A stretch of 46,528 nt of DNA from an uncultured Eubacteriales bacterium (GTDB lineage Bacteria; Bacillota; Clostridia; Oscillospirales; CAG-272): positions 31,131 through 77,658 of the forward strand of contig CAJUIQ010000004.1 of assembly GCA_910586545.1 (NCBI GenBank), written 5' to 3'. Positions 27,661 to 35,899 of the stretch are shown here, piece after piece; the first letter of the stretch is position 1; the number at the start of each line of letters is the position of its first letter. Under the pieces are notes generated by a model. That model was not told the origin of the DNA. It searched no databases and saw nothing but the letters and a program-made list of their open reading frames with translations. Position numbers and translations under genes: made by a program.

Positions 27661-28440
27661 TTTAGATACTACGCTTACACCGGCTGCATCAAAGCGAGAT
27701 TTCACCGATTCTACAAGATAGGGCTGGATGTCAAAGTAGTTGTCTCTGTCACACCAGACACGCAATCTGTATTTGGTATAGACAAAATTACTTTCCAGCA
27801 TATCCGCCTTAGGGGTAGGATCCTTCAAAATCAGCGTGCTAGATGCGGCCGTGTCCAGCAGCAGGGATTTTACAGTATCTGCATCAGCCCCATAAGCGGC
27901 ACGAAATTCCAGATCCAGTCGGCGGACCTTTTCTATGGAATAATTGACTACCGTGCTGCTGGTGAGAACGCTGTTTGGCATAATGATTCGTACACCGTCT
28001 CCGGTGACCAGGCTGGTGTGGAACATTCCAATAGAATTTACCGTGCCGCTGCTGGAACCACAGTCGATATAGTCGCCTACGGAAAAGGGACGGAAGAGCA
28101 AAATCATGATCCCGCCGGCAATATTGGAAAGCCCGCCTTGGAGAGCCAGACCGACGGCAACGCCGGCGCTTCCCAGTACGGTGATCATAGAAGCCATAGG
28201 CACGCCTAGATAAGCCGCTACTGTAATAATCAGCACGATTTTCAAGGCGATATTTACAAAACTTACAAGGAAGCTTTTTACGGACGGATCTGTATGTTTA
28301 GCATTTTTCGGATTTTTAATTTTTTTTGTAATAAGCTTTATCAACTTAAATCCGACAATCAAAATGATTTGAGAAATGAGAATTTTTACCCCAGCGTTCA
28401 GAGCAAAGTCGGAAACAGTATCAATGACTTTTTCCAGCAT
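27658..28440 (-). CDS. Small-conductance mechanosensitive channel (MscS family)
   Basis: 260 residues, close to E. coli MscS (286). Two or three N-terminal helices, the pore helix with the Gly/Ala pattern (GSAGVAVGLALQGGLSNIAG), the beta-domain signature FRPFSVGDYIDCG, and the C-terminal alpha-beta domain. It releases solutes upon hypo-osmotic shock. Start ATG 28440 with AAGGAGGG directly upstream; earlier ATGs in frame overlap that ribosome site. Single-gene unit. Confidence 0.95.
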   Translation of the reverse strand: MLEKVIDTVSDFALNAGVKILISQIILIVGFKLIKLITKKIKNPKNAKHTDPSVKSFLVSFVNIALKIVLIITVAAYLGVPMASMITVLGSAGVAVGLALQGGLSNIAGGIMILLFRPFSVGDYIDCGSSSGTVNSIGMFHTSLVTGDGVRIIMPNSVLTSSTVVNYSIEKVRRLDLEFRAAYGADADTVKSLLLDTAASSTLILKDPTPKADMLESNFVYTKYRLRVWCDRDNYFDIQPYLVESVKSRFDAAGVSVVSK

Positions 28441-28605
28441 GGCGCCCTCCTTAATAAGCATGTTATTGTATAACATTACTATAGCATGAAGCGCTGGAAA
28501 AAACAAGTACGGAATAGAAAAACCTGTACTGTTTACGACAATTATTGCTTTTTTTAGTGAAATATGTTAATATTATAAAAACACTGTAATGTTATGGAGT
28601 ATCTA

Positions 28606-29328
28606 ATGGAGAAAAACAAGAAGCAGATCCTTTTCATATTGATTCCCGTATGCGTGCTAATATTGGGATTACTCCTTTTTACGATATTTATGGTATATTC
28701 TCATAAAGAAAAGGAGGGCACGGAGCAAACTTCCGACATAAAAACAGAACAGCATACGCGGACAGAACCACCGGCGACTACGACGCCCGATGCACCTGCG
28801 CCTTCCACCGATAGAGAAAGTACTGGCGCACCGCAGACAACAGATGCAAATTCGGGCGTACAGTTTCGGGAGGTAAATGAGCAGGTGACAGCCAAAAATG
28901 AGGTGAATCTGCGCAGCAGTATGGAACAGGGCGGCAATGAGAATGTGGTGCATTGTCTGGTAAATGGAGAAGTCGCCCAGAGAACCGGTATTAGTGAGAA
29001 CGGCTGGTCACGGGTGGTATATAACGGACAAATTCTGTACTGCGTCAGCAGTTATCTAACAGCGGATTTAAGCTATGTGCCGCCTGCCGCTGAAACAGAT
29101 TTATTTAGAACCAAGTTTGCGCCTGTGAGTGAAAAAGTGACTGCCAAGGAAGCAACCAACCTGCGCGACCGTCCAAGCGTTTTAGAGCCCTCTCAGGTGG
29201 TGGTGCAGCTGCAGCATGGTCAAGTGGCGGTGCGAACAGGCATTGCAAACGAGGGATGGTCAAGGGTGGAATATAACGGACAGATTTTGTACTGCATCAG
29301 CAGTTATTTGGAGCTTGTTGAAGAATAG
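28606..29328 (+). CDS. Membrane-anchored protein with two bacterial SH3 (SH3b) domains
   Basis: 240 residues. One N-terminal membrane helix (about 7-29), a Thr/Pro-rich linker (30-90), then two SH3b repeats at about 95-150 and 180-240. They share NLR, the ENGWSRVVYNGQILYC / NEGWSRVEYNGQILYC segments and the closing SSYL, so they arose by duplication. SH3b domains usually bind peptidoglycan. Start ATG 28606 with GGAG seven bases before it; ATG 28594 lies in the same frame but has no ribosome site. A weak promoter TTGCTT-N17-TAATAT (28545-28573) precedes it. Confidence 0.85.
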   Translation: MEKNKKQILFILIPVCVLILGLLLFTIFMVYSHKEKEGTEQTSDIKTEQHTRTEPPATTTPDAPAPSTDRESTGAPQTTDANSGVQFREVNEQVTAKNEVNLRSSMEQGGNENVVHCLVNGEVAQRTGISENGWSRVVYNGQILYCVSSYLTADLSYVPPAAETDLFRTKFAPVSEKVTAKEATNLRDRPSVLEPSQVVVQLQHGQVAVRTGIANEGWSRVEYNGQILYCISSYLELVEE

Positions 29329-29330
29329 CA

Positions 29331-29360
29331 AAAAAAGAAGGGGGATCCCCCTTCTTTTTT
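29331..29360. terminator. Bidirectional terminator, SH3b gene and ATP synthase operon
   Basis: A perfect palindrome with an A-run, GAAGGGGG, its complement and a T-run. It ends transcription of the SH3b gene and of atpC. Confidence 0.92.
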
Positions 29361-29382
29361 ATGGCAGGTGCGGTTTTGACGG

Positions 29383-29793
29383 CTACTGTTCGGAATTACT
29401 TTTTACACGCAGCCGCGCAATCGCACGTGCCAGTGTTGTCTGCGCCGTATGATATTCACGAATGCCCTGTTTTTGCAGCAACGCCTCCTTTGCGGCGTCG
29501 GCCGCGTGCTGTGCACGGTTTACATCGATATCCTCCGGCCGTTCTGCTGAGTCCACAAGAACGAGCACCTCGTTATTCTCGATTTTTACCAACCCCGACG
29601 ATACGGCGGCTATCTGATCAGGCTTTCCTGGAATCCGGTAGGACATCATTCCGGGAACTACGGCGCTGATTGTATTGCTGTGTCCCGCCATAATTCCGTA
29701 CTGTCCCTGGGGTGTCGGTACGATTAGCGACTCACACTCCCCGTCGTAAAAAGTATTAGATGCTGCCAGTATATGTACTTTAAAGCTGTTCAT
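29383..29793 (-). CDS. atpC: ATP synthase F1 epsilon subunit
   Basis: 136 residues. N-terminal beta-sandwich (FKVHILAASNTFYDGECESLIVPTPQGQYGIMAGHSN) and a C-terminal helical hairpin (about 88-136) rich in Ala and Arg. It is a central-stalk subunit that couples rotation and can inhibit ATP hydrolysis. Last gene of the operon, one base after atpD. Confidence 0.96.
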   Translation of the reverse strand: MNSFKVHILAASNTFYDGECESLIVPTPQGQYGIMAGHSNTISAVVPGMMSYRIPGKPDQIAAVSSGLVKIENNEVLVLVDSAERPEDIDVNRAQHAADAAKEALLQKQGIREYHTAQTTLARAIARLRVKSNSEQ

Positions 29794-29794
29794 A

Positions 29795-31195
29795 TCATCC
29801 CTCGTTGGCGAGCTGCGCGGCCTTTCGGACAGCGTCGTCTATTGTGCCCACGTTGTAAAATGCCGATTCCGGATATTTGTCCATTTCACCGTTTATGATG
29901 GCCTGGAACCCACGGATTGTTTCGGATAATGGTACATAGACGCCTGGTGACCCGGTAAACTTTTCCGCAACGTGCATGGGCTGTGACAAAAATCGCTGTA
30001 TTTTTCTTGCGCGGGTAACGATTTGTTTGTCCCCTTCGCTTAGCTCATCCATACCCAAAATTGCAATAATGTCCTGCAAATCGTTGTATTTCTGTAATAT
30101 TTCCTGGACTTTTCGTGCAGTTTCGTAATGAGCCTTTCCAACGATATTTGCTTCCAAAATCCGTGAGGTTGACTCCAGGGGATCCACTGCCGGATAAATG
30201 GCCTGTTCGGCAATTTTTCGGCTTAAAACCGTAGTTGCGTCAAGATGTGTGAATGTAGTTGCAGGAGCCGGATCGGTCAGGTCATCTGCCGGTACATAGA
30301 CTGCCTGTACAGAAGTTACAGAACCGCTGCGCGTGGAAGTGATGCGCTCCTGCAGCGCTCCCATTTCTTCTGCTAAGGTTGGCTGATATCCCACCGCCGA
30401 CGGCATTCTGCCGAGAAGCGTGGAGACCTCGCTGCCAGCCTGTACGAAACGGAATATATTGTCAATAAACAGCAGCACATCCTTGTGCTGCACATCGCGA
30501 AAGTACTCTGCCATAGTAAGCCCGGACAGTACTACGCGCATACGTACCCCCGGCGACTCGTTCATCTGCCCGAAAACAAGGGCCGTTTTGTCCGATACAC
30601 CGCTTTCGCGCATTTCATGCCATAAATCGTTTCCCTCGCGGCTGCGCTCACCCACACCGGTGAATACGGAATAGCCACCGTGTTCCATTGCGACATTATG
30701 GATGAGTTCCTGTATCAGCACAGTCTTGCCGACGCCAGCGCCGCCGAACAGGCCGATTTTCCCGCCCTTGGGGTATGGTTCCAATAAGTCTACGACTTTA
30801 ATACCGGTTTCCAAGATTTCGGCTGCCGGCTGCAGTTCATCAAATCCAGGAGCCTTTCTGTGAATTTCCCACTGCGCAGTATCTGCAGGCACATCATCGT
30901 CGCCGTCTATTGGCTGTCCCAGCACGTTGAACATCCTGCCCAGGGTACGTTCTCCCACGGGTACGCGTATACCGCTGCCGGTTGGAGTGACTTCCATTCC
31001 GCGCGCCATATTTTCACTGGCGTCCAGCAGAATGCAGCGTACCTTGTCTTTTCCTATATGCTGCGCGACTTCCATGATACGTTTTTGCCCTTTTACAGTA
31101 ACGGAAAGCGCCTCCTTTATTCTTGGTAACTCTCCAGGATTGAATCTGCAGTCAATGACCGGTCCGGATATTTGTACGATTTTTCCGACACTCAC
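29795..31195 (-). CDS. atpD: ATP synthase F1 beta subunit
   Basis: 466 residues, the catalytic subunit. Walker A GGAGVGKT near 150, the catalytic glutamate segment GVGERSREGNDL, and the DELSEGD loop near 390 are intact. Its ATG overlaps the stop of atpG by four bases. No abnormality seen, so F1 catalysis should be normal despite the odd alpha subunit. Confidence 0.98.
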   Translation of the reverse strand: MSVGKIVQISGPVIDCRFNPGELPRIKEALSVTVKGQKRIMEVAQHIGKDKVRCILLDASENMARGMEVTPTGSGIRVPVGERTLGRMFNVLGQPIDGDDDVPADTAQWEIHRKAPGFDELQPAAEILETGIKVVDLLEPYPKGGKIGLFGGAGVGKTVLIQELIHNVAMEHGGYSVFTGVGERSREGNDLWHEMRESGVSDKTALVFGQMNESPGVRMRVVLSGLTMAEYFRDVQHKDVLLFIDNIFRFVQAGSEVSTLLGRMPSAVGYQPTLAEEMGALQERITSTRSGSVTSVQAVYVPADDLTDPAPATTFTHLDATTVLSRKIAEQAIYPAVDPLESTSRILEANIVGKAHYETARKVQEILQKYNDLQDIIAILGMDELSEGDKQIVTRARKIQRFLSQPMHVAEKFTGSPGVYVPLSETIRGFQAIINGEMDKYPESAFYNVGTIDDAVRKAAQLANEG

Positions 31196-32112
31196 AAATT
31201 ATACACCTCCTCGTTCTGCCTTTTTTCAAATTTTCTTTTTTGTGCCTTTGCGCCGGAGGAAATCTCCGTGATTTCTTGGGTGATAGCCGATTGTCTTAAA
31301 CGGTTATACTGTACTGATAGCTCGGCAAGTATTTTTTCCGCGTTTTGATTGGCGGAATGCATTGCCGACATTCTCGCGTTCTGTTCACTGCAAAAGCTGT
31401 CTACAAGCGCGCTGTAAATATATCCCGCAACGTAGCTTGGGATAATATTATCAAGTACCTCCCCCACGGAAGGGGTGAACTCAAACGGAATTTTTACAGT
31501 TTTTTCTGTCTGATTGGAGGCGAAAACTTTTCTGTGGAACGGCAGCAATCGCTCGGCTTTCGCTTCCTCGTACATGCTGTTTTTTATATCCGTGTAGATA
31601 ACATATATTTTTTCCACTTTCCGACTGTCAAACAGTGCAAGCAGTATCTCGCTGATTTCACGCGCGCGGTGCATCGTTGGATTTTGCGCCGTATACAAAA
31701 AGCTTTGTTCCACCGGAATGTGGTGATGTGCAAAATACTGTCTGCCATATTCGCCGACCACAAACAGCTTTGTATCTGCATGGTTTGCAAGCATGCGTTC
31801 GGCTTCCTTTATTACGTTTTGATTGTACATCCCCGCCAGTCCCTTGTCTGCGGTAATAACAAGACAGGCGTAAGTACCGTTCAAAGCCGGCATACCATCT
31901 TCAGGATAAAAATAACGGCTTTTTACATCCTTTACTGTACGAAATATTCGTTTGATCTCGCCTTTTAGCGCGTCAAAATACGGCCTTGTTCCATCAAGCT
32001 CGGCTTTAGCCTTACGCATTTTTGTAGATGCGATCAGATACATGGCATTGGTAATTTTTTGGGTATCTCGTACGCTTCTTATGCGGATTTTGATTTCTTT
32101 CGTGTTTGCCAT
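31192..32112 (-). CDS. atpG: ATP synthase F1 gamma subunit
   Basis: 306 residues, central rotor shaft. N-terminal coiled-coil helix (IKIRIRSVRDTQKITNAMYL) and the C-terminal helix with MSAMHSANQNAEKIL and ITQEITEISSGA are the conserved ends. Starts 12 bp after the atpA stop. The C-terminal tail extends beyond the usual end with basic residues. Confidence 0.97.
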   Translation of the reverse strand: MANTKEIKIRIRSVRDTQKITNAMYLIASTKMRKAKAELDGTRPYFDALKGEIKRIFRTVKDVKSRYFYPEDGMPALNGTYACLVITADKGLAGMYNQNVIKEAERMLANHADTKLFVVGEYGRQYFAHHHIPVEQSFLYTAQNPTMHRAREISEILLALFDSRKVEKIYVIYTDIKNSMYEEAKAERLLPFHRKVFASNQTEKTVKIPFEFTPSVGEVLDNIIPSYVAGYIYSALVDSFCSEQNARMSAMHSANQNAEKILAELSVQYNRLRQSAITQEITEISSGAKAQKRKFEKRQNEEVYNL

Positions 32113-32124
32113 TTGCGTACCGCC

Positions 32125-33912
32125 TTATTCTGCAGTTTCCATCTGCTTTATAAATTGCCGTGCATAGTCCAGAATTATTTGCCTGTCTTCATCGGACAAT
32201 TGTCCGGCACAGTCGATTTTGGCGCAAAGCTGCGCAAGATCGGCTTGGGCGGCGGCAAGCAGTGCGTGGCTGTATTCCGTGAGTTCATCGGCAGGGATGT
32301 CTATAAAAACGTGTCCCAGCGCCGCCACCAGTAAAATGATCTGTTCGTGCTGACAATACGGATGATACTGCTCCTGGCGAAGAAGATGCATCAACCCCTG
32401 GCCATATTTTAGCTGCCGTTTTGTGGCGTCATCAAGATCGCTGGAAAATTGCATAAATACTTCCATTTCCCGATACTGCGCAAGATCCAGGCGAATGGAG
32501 CCGGCAGCCTTTTTCATGGCCTTTGTCTGCGCCGCACCGCCCACGCGGGACACGGACAGGCCAACATTTACGGCTGGGCGCTGTCCGGCATGAAACAGAT
32601 CGCCCTCCAGAAAAATCTGTCCATCGGTAATGGAAATAATATTTGTTGGAATATATGCGGACACATCGCCTGCTTGTGTTTCCACAATTGGAAGCGCCGT
32701 CATACTGCCGCCGCCCAGCTCACTTGAAAGATGCGCCGAGCGTTCCAGCAGACGGGAATGCAGATAGAAAACATCGCCCGGATAGGCCTCGCGGCCCGGC
32801 GAACGCTCTAGAAGCAGGCTTAAGGCGCGGTATGCGATGGCATGTTTAGAAAGATCGTCGTAAACAATCAACACATCCTTACCCATACCCATGAAATATT
32901 CGCCTATTGCACAGCCGGCATACGGTGCAATATACTGCAGTGTAGCGGAATCGCTTGCCGCAGCATTGATAATTATCGAATAGTCCATTGCGCCATGACA
33001 GCGCAGCGTCTGCGCAAGCTGTGCGACAGAAGAGGCTTTTTGGCCAATGGCAACGTAGATGCAAATCGTTTCTTTCCCCTTTTGATTGAGGATTGTATCC
33101 ACCGCGATTGCGGTTTTGCCGGTTTGCCGGTCGCCGATAATCAGTTCGCGCTGCCCGCGTCCGATTGGAAACATGGAGTCGATGGCAAGCAGCCCAGTTT
33201 CCATGGGCTCGTTTACCGGCTGGCGGTCGATAATGCCCGGCGCAGGATTTTCAATTGGATAGTAATCGGTTTCTTTGATTGCGCCTTTTCCGTCCACCGG
33301 ATTACCCAGCGCGTCAACAACACGCCCTAAAAAGTCCTCGCCTACAGGAATTCCGGCGACTTTTTTTGTACGGCGCACGATACTACCCTCGACGATTTGG
33401 CTGCTGTCGCCAAATATAATGCATCCTATCTCCGTTTCCCGGAGTTCAAGGATCATGCCTTTTATACCACACGCGAATATTACCACCTCGCCATATCCGG
33501 CGTGTTCGAGTCCGTTTACCGTGGCAATCCCGTCGCCTACAGTCAGTACCGTGCCTACTTCTTCTGCTAATGCAGCTGGTTCAAAATTTGCAAGTGTCTG
33601 TTTTATCAGCGGCATGACGTCTGTGCGGCCCTTTATTGTCTGTATAATCTGCTCCTTTAGCTGCTGCCCTTTTCCTGCCGCGCTCCAGTCATAGATTTTC
33701 TCAGGACTCCATTTATGTCCCGCGCTGTATGTGCCAAGTTCTATACGGAAGCCATTTTTTACAGACGAATCTTTCTTCCATACAATATCCACGTTTTTTT
33801 GATATGCATGATTCAAAAAACGCTGCAGACGATTTTTTTGCTGTTCTGTGGGCGCATCATGGCTGTAAAAATGTGCCTCGATCCCGCTCTGGGAGGTTTC
33901 TAGATCGGACAT
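32125..33912 (-). CDS. atpA: ATP synthase F1 alpha subunit with N-terminal delta C-terminal-domain fusion
   Basis: 595 residues, against about 505-515 for a normal alpha. The alpha part is complete: Walker A GDRQTGKT near 257 (about 170 in E. coli), GGGSMTALPIVETQ, and the arginine finger in VSRVGGAAQ. The extra first 85-90 residues resemble the C-terminal domain of delta (OSCP). The stretch APTEQQKNRLQRFLN, then VDIVWKKDSSVKNGFRIELG and a final helix, align in order with E. coli delta (LSEQQ..., [20 protein letters not shown]). The delta N-terminal helical domain is absent. The ATG follows GGAGG at eight bases, inside the end of atpF, so the extension is translated. No separate atpH lies in the operon. 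The fusion reading is by eye. Confidence 0.93.
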   Translation of the reverse strand: MSDLETSQSGIEAHFYSHDAPTEQQKNRLQRFLNHAYQKNVDIVWKKDSSVKNGFRIELGTYSAGHKWSPEKIYDWSAAGKGQQLKEQIIQTIKGRTDVMPLIKQTLANFEPAALAEEVGTVLTVGDGIATVNGLEHAGYGEVVIFACGIKGMILELRETEIGCIIFGDSSQIVEGSIVRRTKKVAGIPVGEDFLGRVVDALGNPVDGKGAIKETDYYPIENPAPGIIDRQPVNEPMETGLLAIDSMFPIGRGQRELIIGDRQTGKTAIAVDTILNQKGKETICIYVAIGQKASSVAQLAQTLRCHGAMDYSIIINAAASDSATLQYIAPYAGCAIGEYFMGMGKDVLIVYDDLSKHAIAYRALSLLLERSPGREAYPGDVFYLHSRLLERSAHLSSELGGGSMTALPIVETQAGDVSAYIPTNIISITDGQIFLEGDLFHAGQRPAVNVGLSVSRVGGAAQTKAMKKAAGSIRLDLAQYREMEVFMQFSSDLDDATKRQLKYGQGLMHLLRQEQYHPYCQHEQIILLVAALGHVFIDIPADELTEYSHALLAAAQADLAQLCAKIDCAGQLSDEDRQIILDYARQFIKQMETAE

Positions 33913-33915
33913 CGG

Positions 33916-34398
33916 TCATCCCTCCTTTTCTGCGCGGTCAAGAAATTTGTCTAAAGCGTTTTCTTCGGAAGAAGCAAGCATTTTATCAATTGCGTCCGAC
34001 ACCAGATCCTCAATTTCTGCGTTTGCTTCCTGCATAATTTTTTCTTTTTCAGCCAGCGCAGCCTTTTTTGCCTCGTCAATCATTTTATGCTTTTGTTCTC
34101 TAGCTTCTGCAAGGTATGATTGAGCCGTTTGTTCGGCATCCTCAAGTGCCGCCTTTTTCATCTCTCCGATTTCAGACTGGGCGTCTGCCAGACGGGCTGC
34201 GTATTGTTTTTCCATAGTTTCTGCAGCCGCCATTTTTTCCTTTGCGGCATCGTCCATATTCTTATAATATGCTTCGCGTTTTTCCATAAAGCGCTTTACA
34301 GGTTTATAGAGCAAGAGATACAGCCCACCGGCGAGGAATAAAAAATTGAACAAATGGAGCAATATCTGCTGCCAGTCAATGTTTAATGGTATTCCCAT
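33916..34398 (-). CDS. atpF: ATP synthase F0 b subunit
   Basis: 160 residues. One N-terminal membrane helix (HLFNFLFLAGGLYLLLY), then a long charged, Ala-rich coiled coil to the C-terminus, which forms the peripheral stalk. In standard enzymes the b C-terminus binds the delta C-terminal domain; here that domain would be on alpha. Only one b-type gene is present. The next gene, atpA, begins three bases after the stop. Confidence 0.96.
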   Translation of the reverse strand: MGIPLNIDWQQILLHLFNFLFLAGGLYLLLYKPVKRFMEKREAYYKNMDDAAKEKMAAAETMEKQYAARLADAQSEIGEMKKAALEDAEQTAQSYLAEAREQKHKMIDEAKKAALAEKEKIMQEANAEIEDLVSDAIDKMLASSEENALDKFLDRAEKEG

Positions 34399-34409
34399 TT
34401 TCGGCCTCC

Positions 34410-34784
34410 TTACAGAACGAATATAATCAGGATGGCAATGATCAAGGCATAGATGATAGCGGTTTCAATAAATACCAGGCCGAGCATCAGACTTGTACGA
34501 ATATTACCTGTAGCTTCAGGCTGACGGGAAATTCCTTCAGCCGACTTAGCAATCGCGATACCCATGCCGATTGCGGCGGCAGCGGCGGCAAGTCCTACAC
34601 AGATTGCGGCGGCAATCGCTTTATCGCCGATAGAATCGGTATCATTCGTTTCTACTTCCACTGTCGCGTCCGGAGCGATTGCACCGTCTTCCGTTGATGC
34701 GGCAAAAGCGGTCAGACTGCAGAACATGCAGATGAATACGGCAAGAATGCTCATAGTAATGATTCTTTTTGTGGTCTTTTTCAT
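34410..34784 (-). CDS. atpE: ATP synthase F0 c subunit with N-terminal leader
   Basis: 124 residues; typical c subunits have 70-90. The C-terminal 75 residues form the normal hairpin: a Gly/Ala helix, the polar loop ARG-type SRQPEA, and a second helix with the ion-carrying Glu at about 107 (FIETAIIYAL). Helix 1 has Met where sodium-type c rings carry Gln, which favours proton use (inference). The first 50 residues add a basic start, a hydrophobic segment and AFAAS, which together look like a signal peptide, followed by an acidic spacer. The leader may guide insertion and be cleaved. GGAG precedes the ATG. Confidence 0.93.
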   Translation of the reverse strand: MKKTTKRIITMSILAVFICMFCSLTAFAASTEDGAIAPDATVEVETNDTDSIGDKAIAAAICVGLAAAAAAIGMGIAIAKSAEGISRQPEATGNIRTSLMLGLVFIETAIIYALIIAILIIFVL

Positions 34785-34808
34785 AATTTACTCCTTTTAA
34801 ATATACCT

Positions 34809-35630
34809 TTACTTATTTTTTACTTTTGTTTTCAAGTGCGGTTCGCTGACCTCGCCGTAAAACAAGGCTGTGAGCATTGTAAGCACATAAGTTTGTATCA
34901 GCGCGTGCAGCAGGGTAAACATGACGCCTACGGCTACAGGGAGTACAAAACTCAAATTTATGTAGTAGTAAACAAGCTCTGTGACCAAAAGGCCGCTGAG
35001 CAGTGCGCCGAACAGACGAAAGCTCATAGAGATGGGCAGAGAAAAGTCTTTCAGCGTATTACCGACTCCTTTTAGTCGGTTCCCGGCAATGCCGCCGGAC
35101 AAAATCACAAGGTACGACAAACATCCAAGCGCGATTGCTCCGTTGATATCGGACAGCGGCGCGGGAAGGGTGACAGACAGTCCTTCTGTAGTTACTGCCT
35201 GCAAACCGAACAGTTCAAACAGGGTCCCGATAAAGATATAGATCCCGGCGGCAAATATGTAAGCGCCTAAAAAGCTGTTTCGATGCGGGCTGTTTGTTTT
35301 GGCAAGGTTGTCAAAGAAACGCACCAATTCTTCCAGCGCAAGCTGAAATTTTCCAGGCATTACTTGGAACCTTGGAATGATAAATATACGGACTATGGCG
35401 GCAAATACAAGCAGAATACCGGATACGGTCATGGCGGATACAATTGCCGGATTGACATTTTTTATCCCCAGCAGACTGATCTTATTGCTTCCATGCAGTA
35501 CAGCGTCACGCACAACCTCTTGAATCGATTCGTGCTTGACACCGCCGCCTACGGCAAAGGCGGCAATAAGAACCAAAGCCATTAGAAGAATCCATACGGT
35601 AATGAATACCGCACGTTTTCTTTTGCTCAT
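34809..35630 (-). CDS. atpB: ATP synthase F0 a subunit
   Basis: 273 residues, five or six membrane helices forming the ion half-channels against the c ring. The essential arginine is in SFRLFGALLSG near 204; the final helix has TLLHALIQTYVLTMLTALFYGE. I chose ATG 35630 because AAAGGA lies eight bases upstream; the ATG two codons earlier is too close to it. First gene of the operon; no atpI precedes it. Confidence 0.96.
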   Translation of the reverse strand: MSKRKRAVFITVWILLMALVLIAAFAVGGGVKHESIQEVVRDAVLHGSNKISLLGIKNVNPAIVSAMTVSGILLVFAAIVRIFIIPRFQVMPGKFQLALEELVRFFDNLAKTNSPHRNSFLGAYIFAAGIYIFIGTLFELFGLQAVTTEGLSVTLPAPLSDINGAIALGCLSYLVILSGGIAGNRLKGVGNTLKDFSLPISMSFRLFGALLSGLLVTELVYYYINLSFVLPVAVGVMFTLLHALIQTYVLTMLTALFYGEVSEPHLKTKVKNK

Positions 35631-35636
35631 ATGCAT

Positions 35637-35826
35637 CTTCCTTTCTTCAATAGTGTTTAAAAATATTCAAAATCCTTTTATCGGATTATGAGCATTTATG
35701 CATCGGTGGAAAAGGTATACCCTATACAGCATACGGCTCGGATGTATTGGTTGCTAAGTTATCCACACGAATGCCTTTCGATAAAATGGCCTCCCTTTTT
35801 TAGGAAGGCTTTTTAATAAAAATGGC
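35637..35826. other. Intergenic region upstream of atpB
   Basis: No gene. It holds a single perfect DnaA-box-like TTATCCACA (35759-35767) and a hairpin-like GGCCTCCC/GGAAGGC with T-run near 35788-35815. I could not find a convincing sigma-A promoter for the ATP operon, though one is expected here. Confidence 0.4.
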
Positions 35827-35858
35827 AAAGCCCCCTTCCTGCGCAGGAAGGGGGCTTT
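35827..35858 (-). terminator. Terminator of the acyl-CoA synthetase gene
   Basis: A perfect 32-bp palindrome with a C5/G5 core, 41 bp after the stop on the minus strand; the T-rich sequence follows after three bases. Confidence 0.75.
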
Positions 35859-35899
35859 TGCAGGGCAAATACGTACAGGATTTGTCCCCAGGCTGGCGT

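Noticed and set aside
33640..33912. Alpha extension as a mis-called start
   Set aside because: The upstream ATG has an ideal GGAGG, the extension matches delta in order, and no internal start with a ribosome site was seen before the alpha core.
35637..35826. Replication origin suggested by a DnaA box near the ATP operon
   Set aside because: Only one box, no AT-rich unwinding element cluster and no dnaA, dnaN, gyrB or rnpA nearby.
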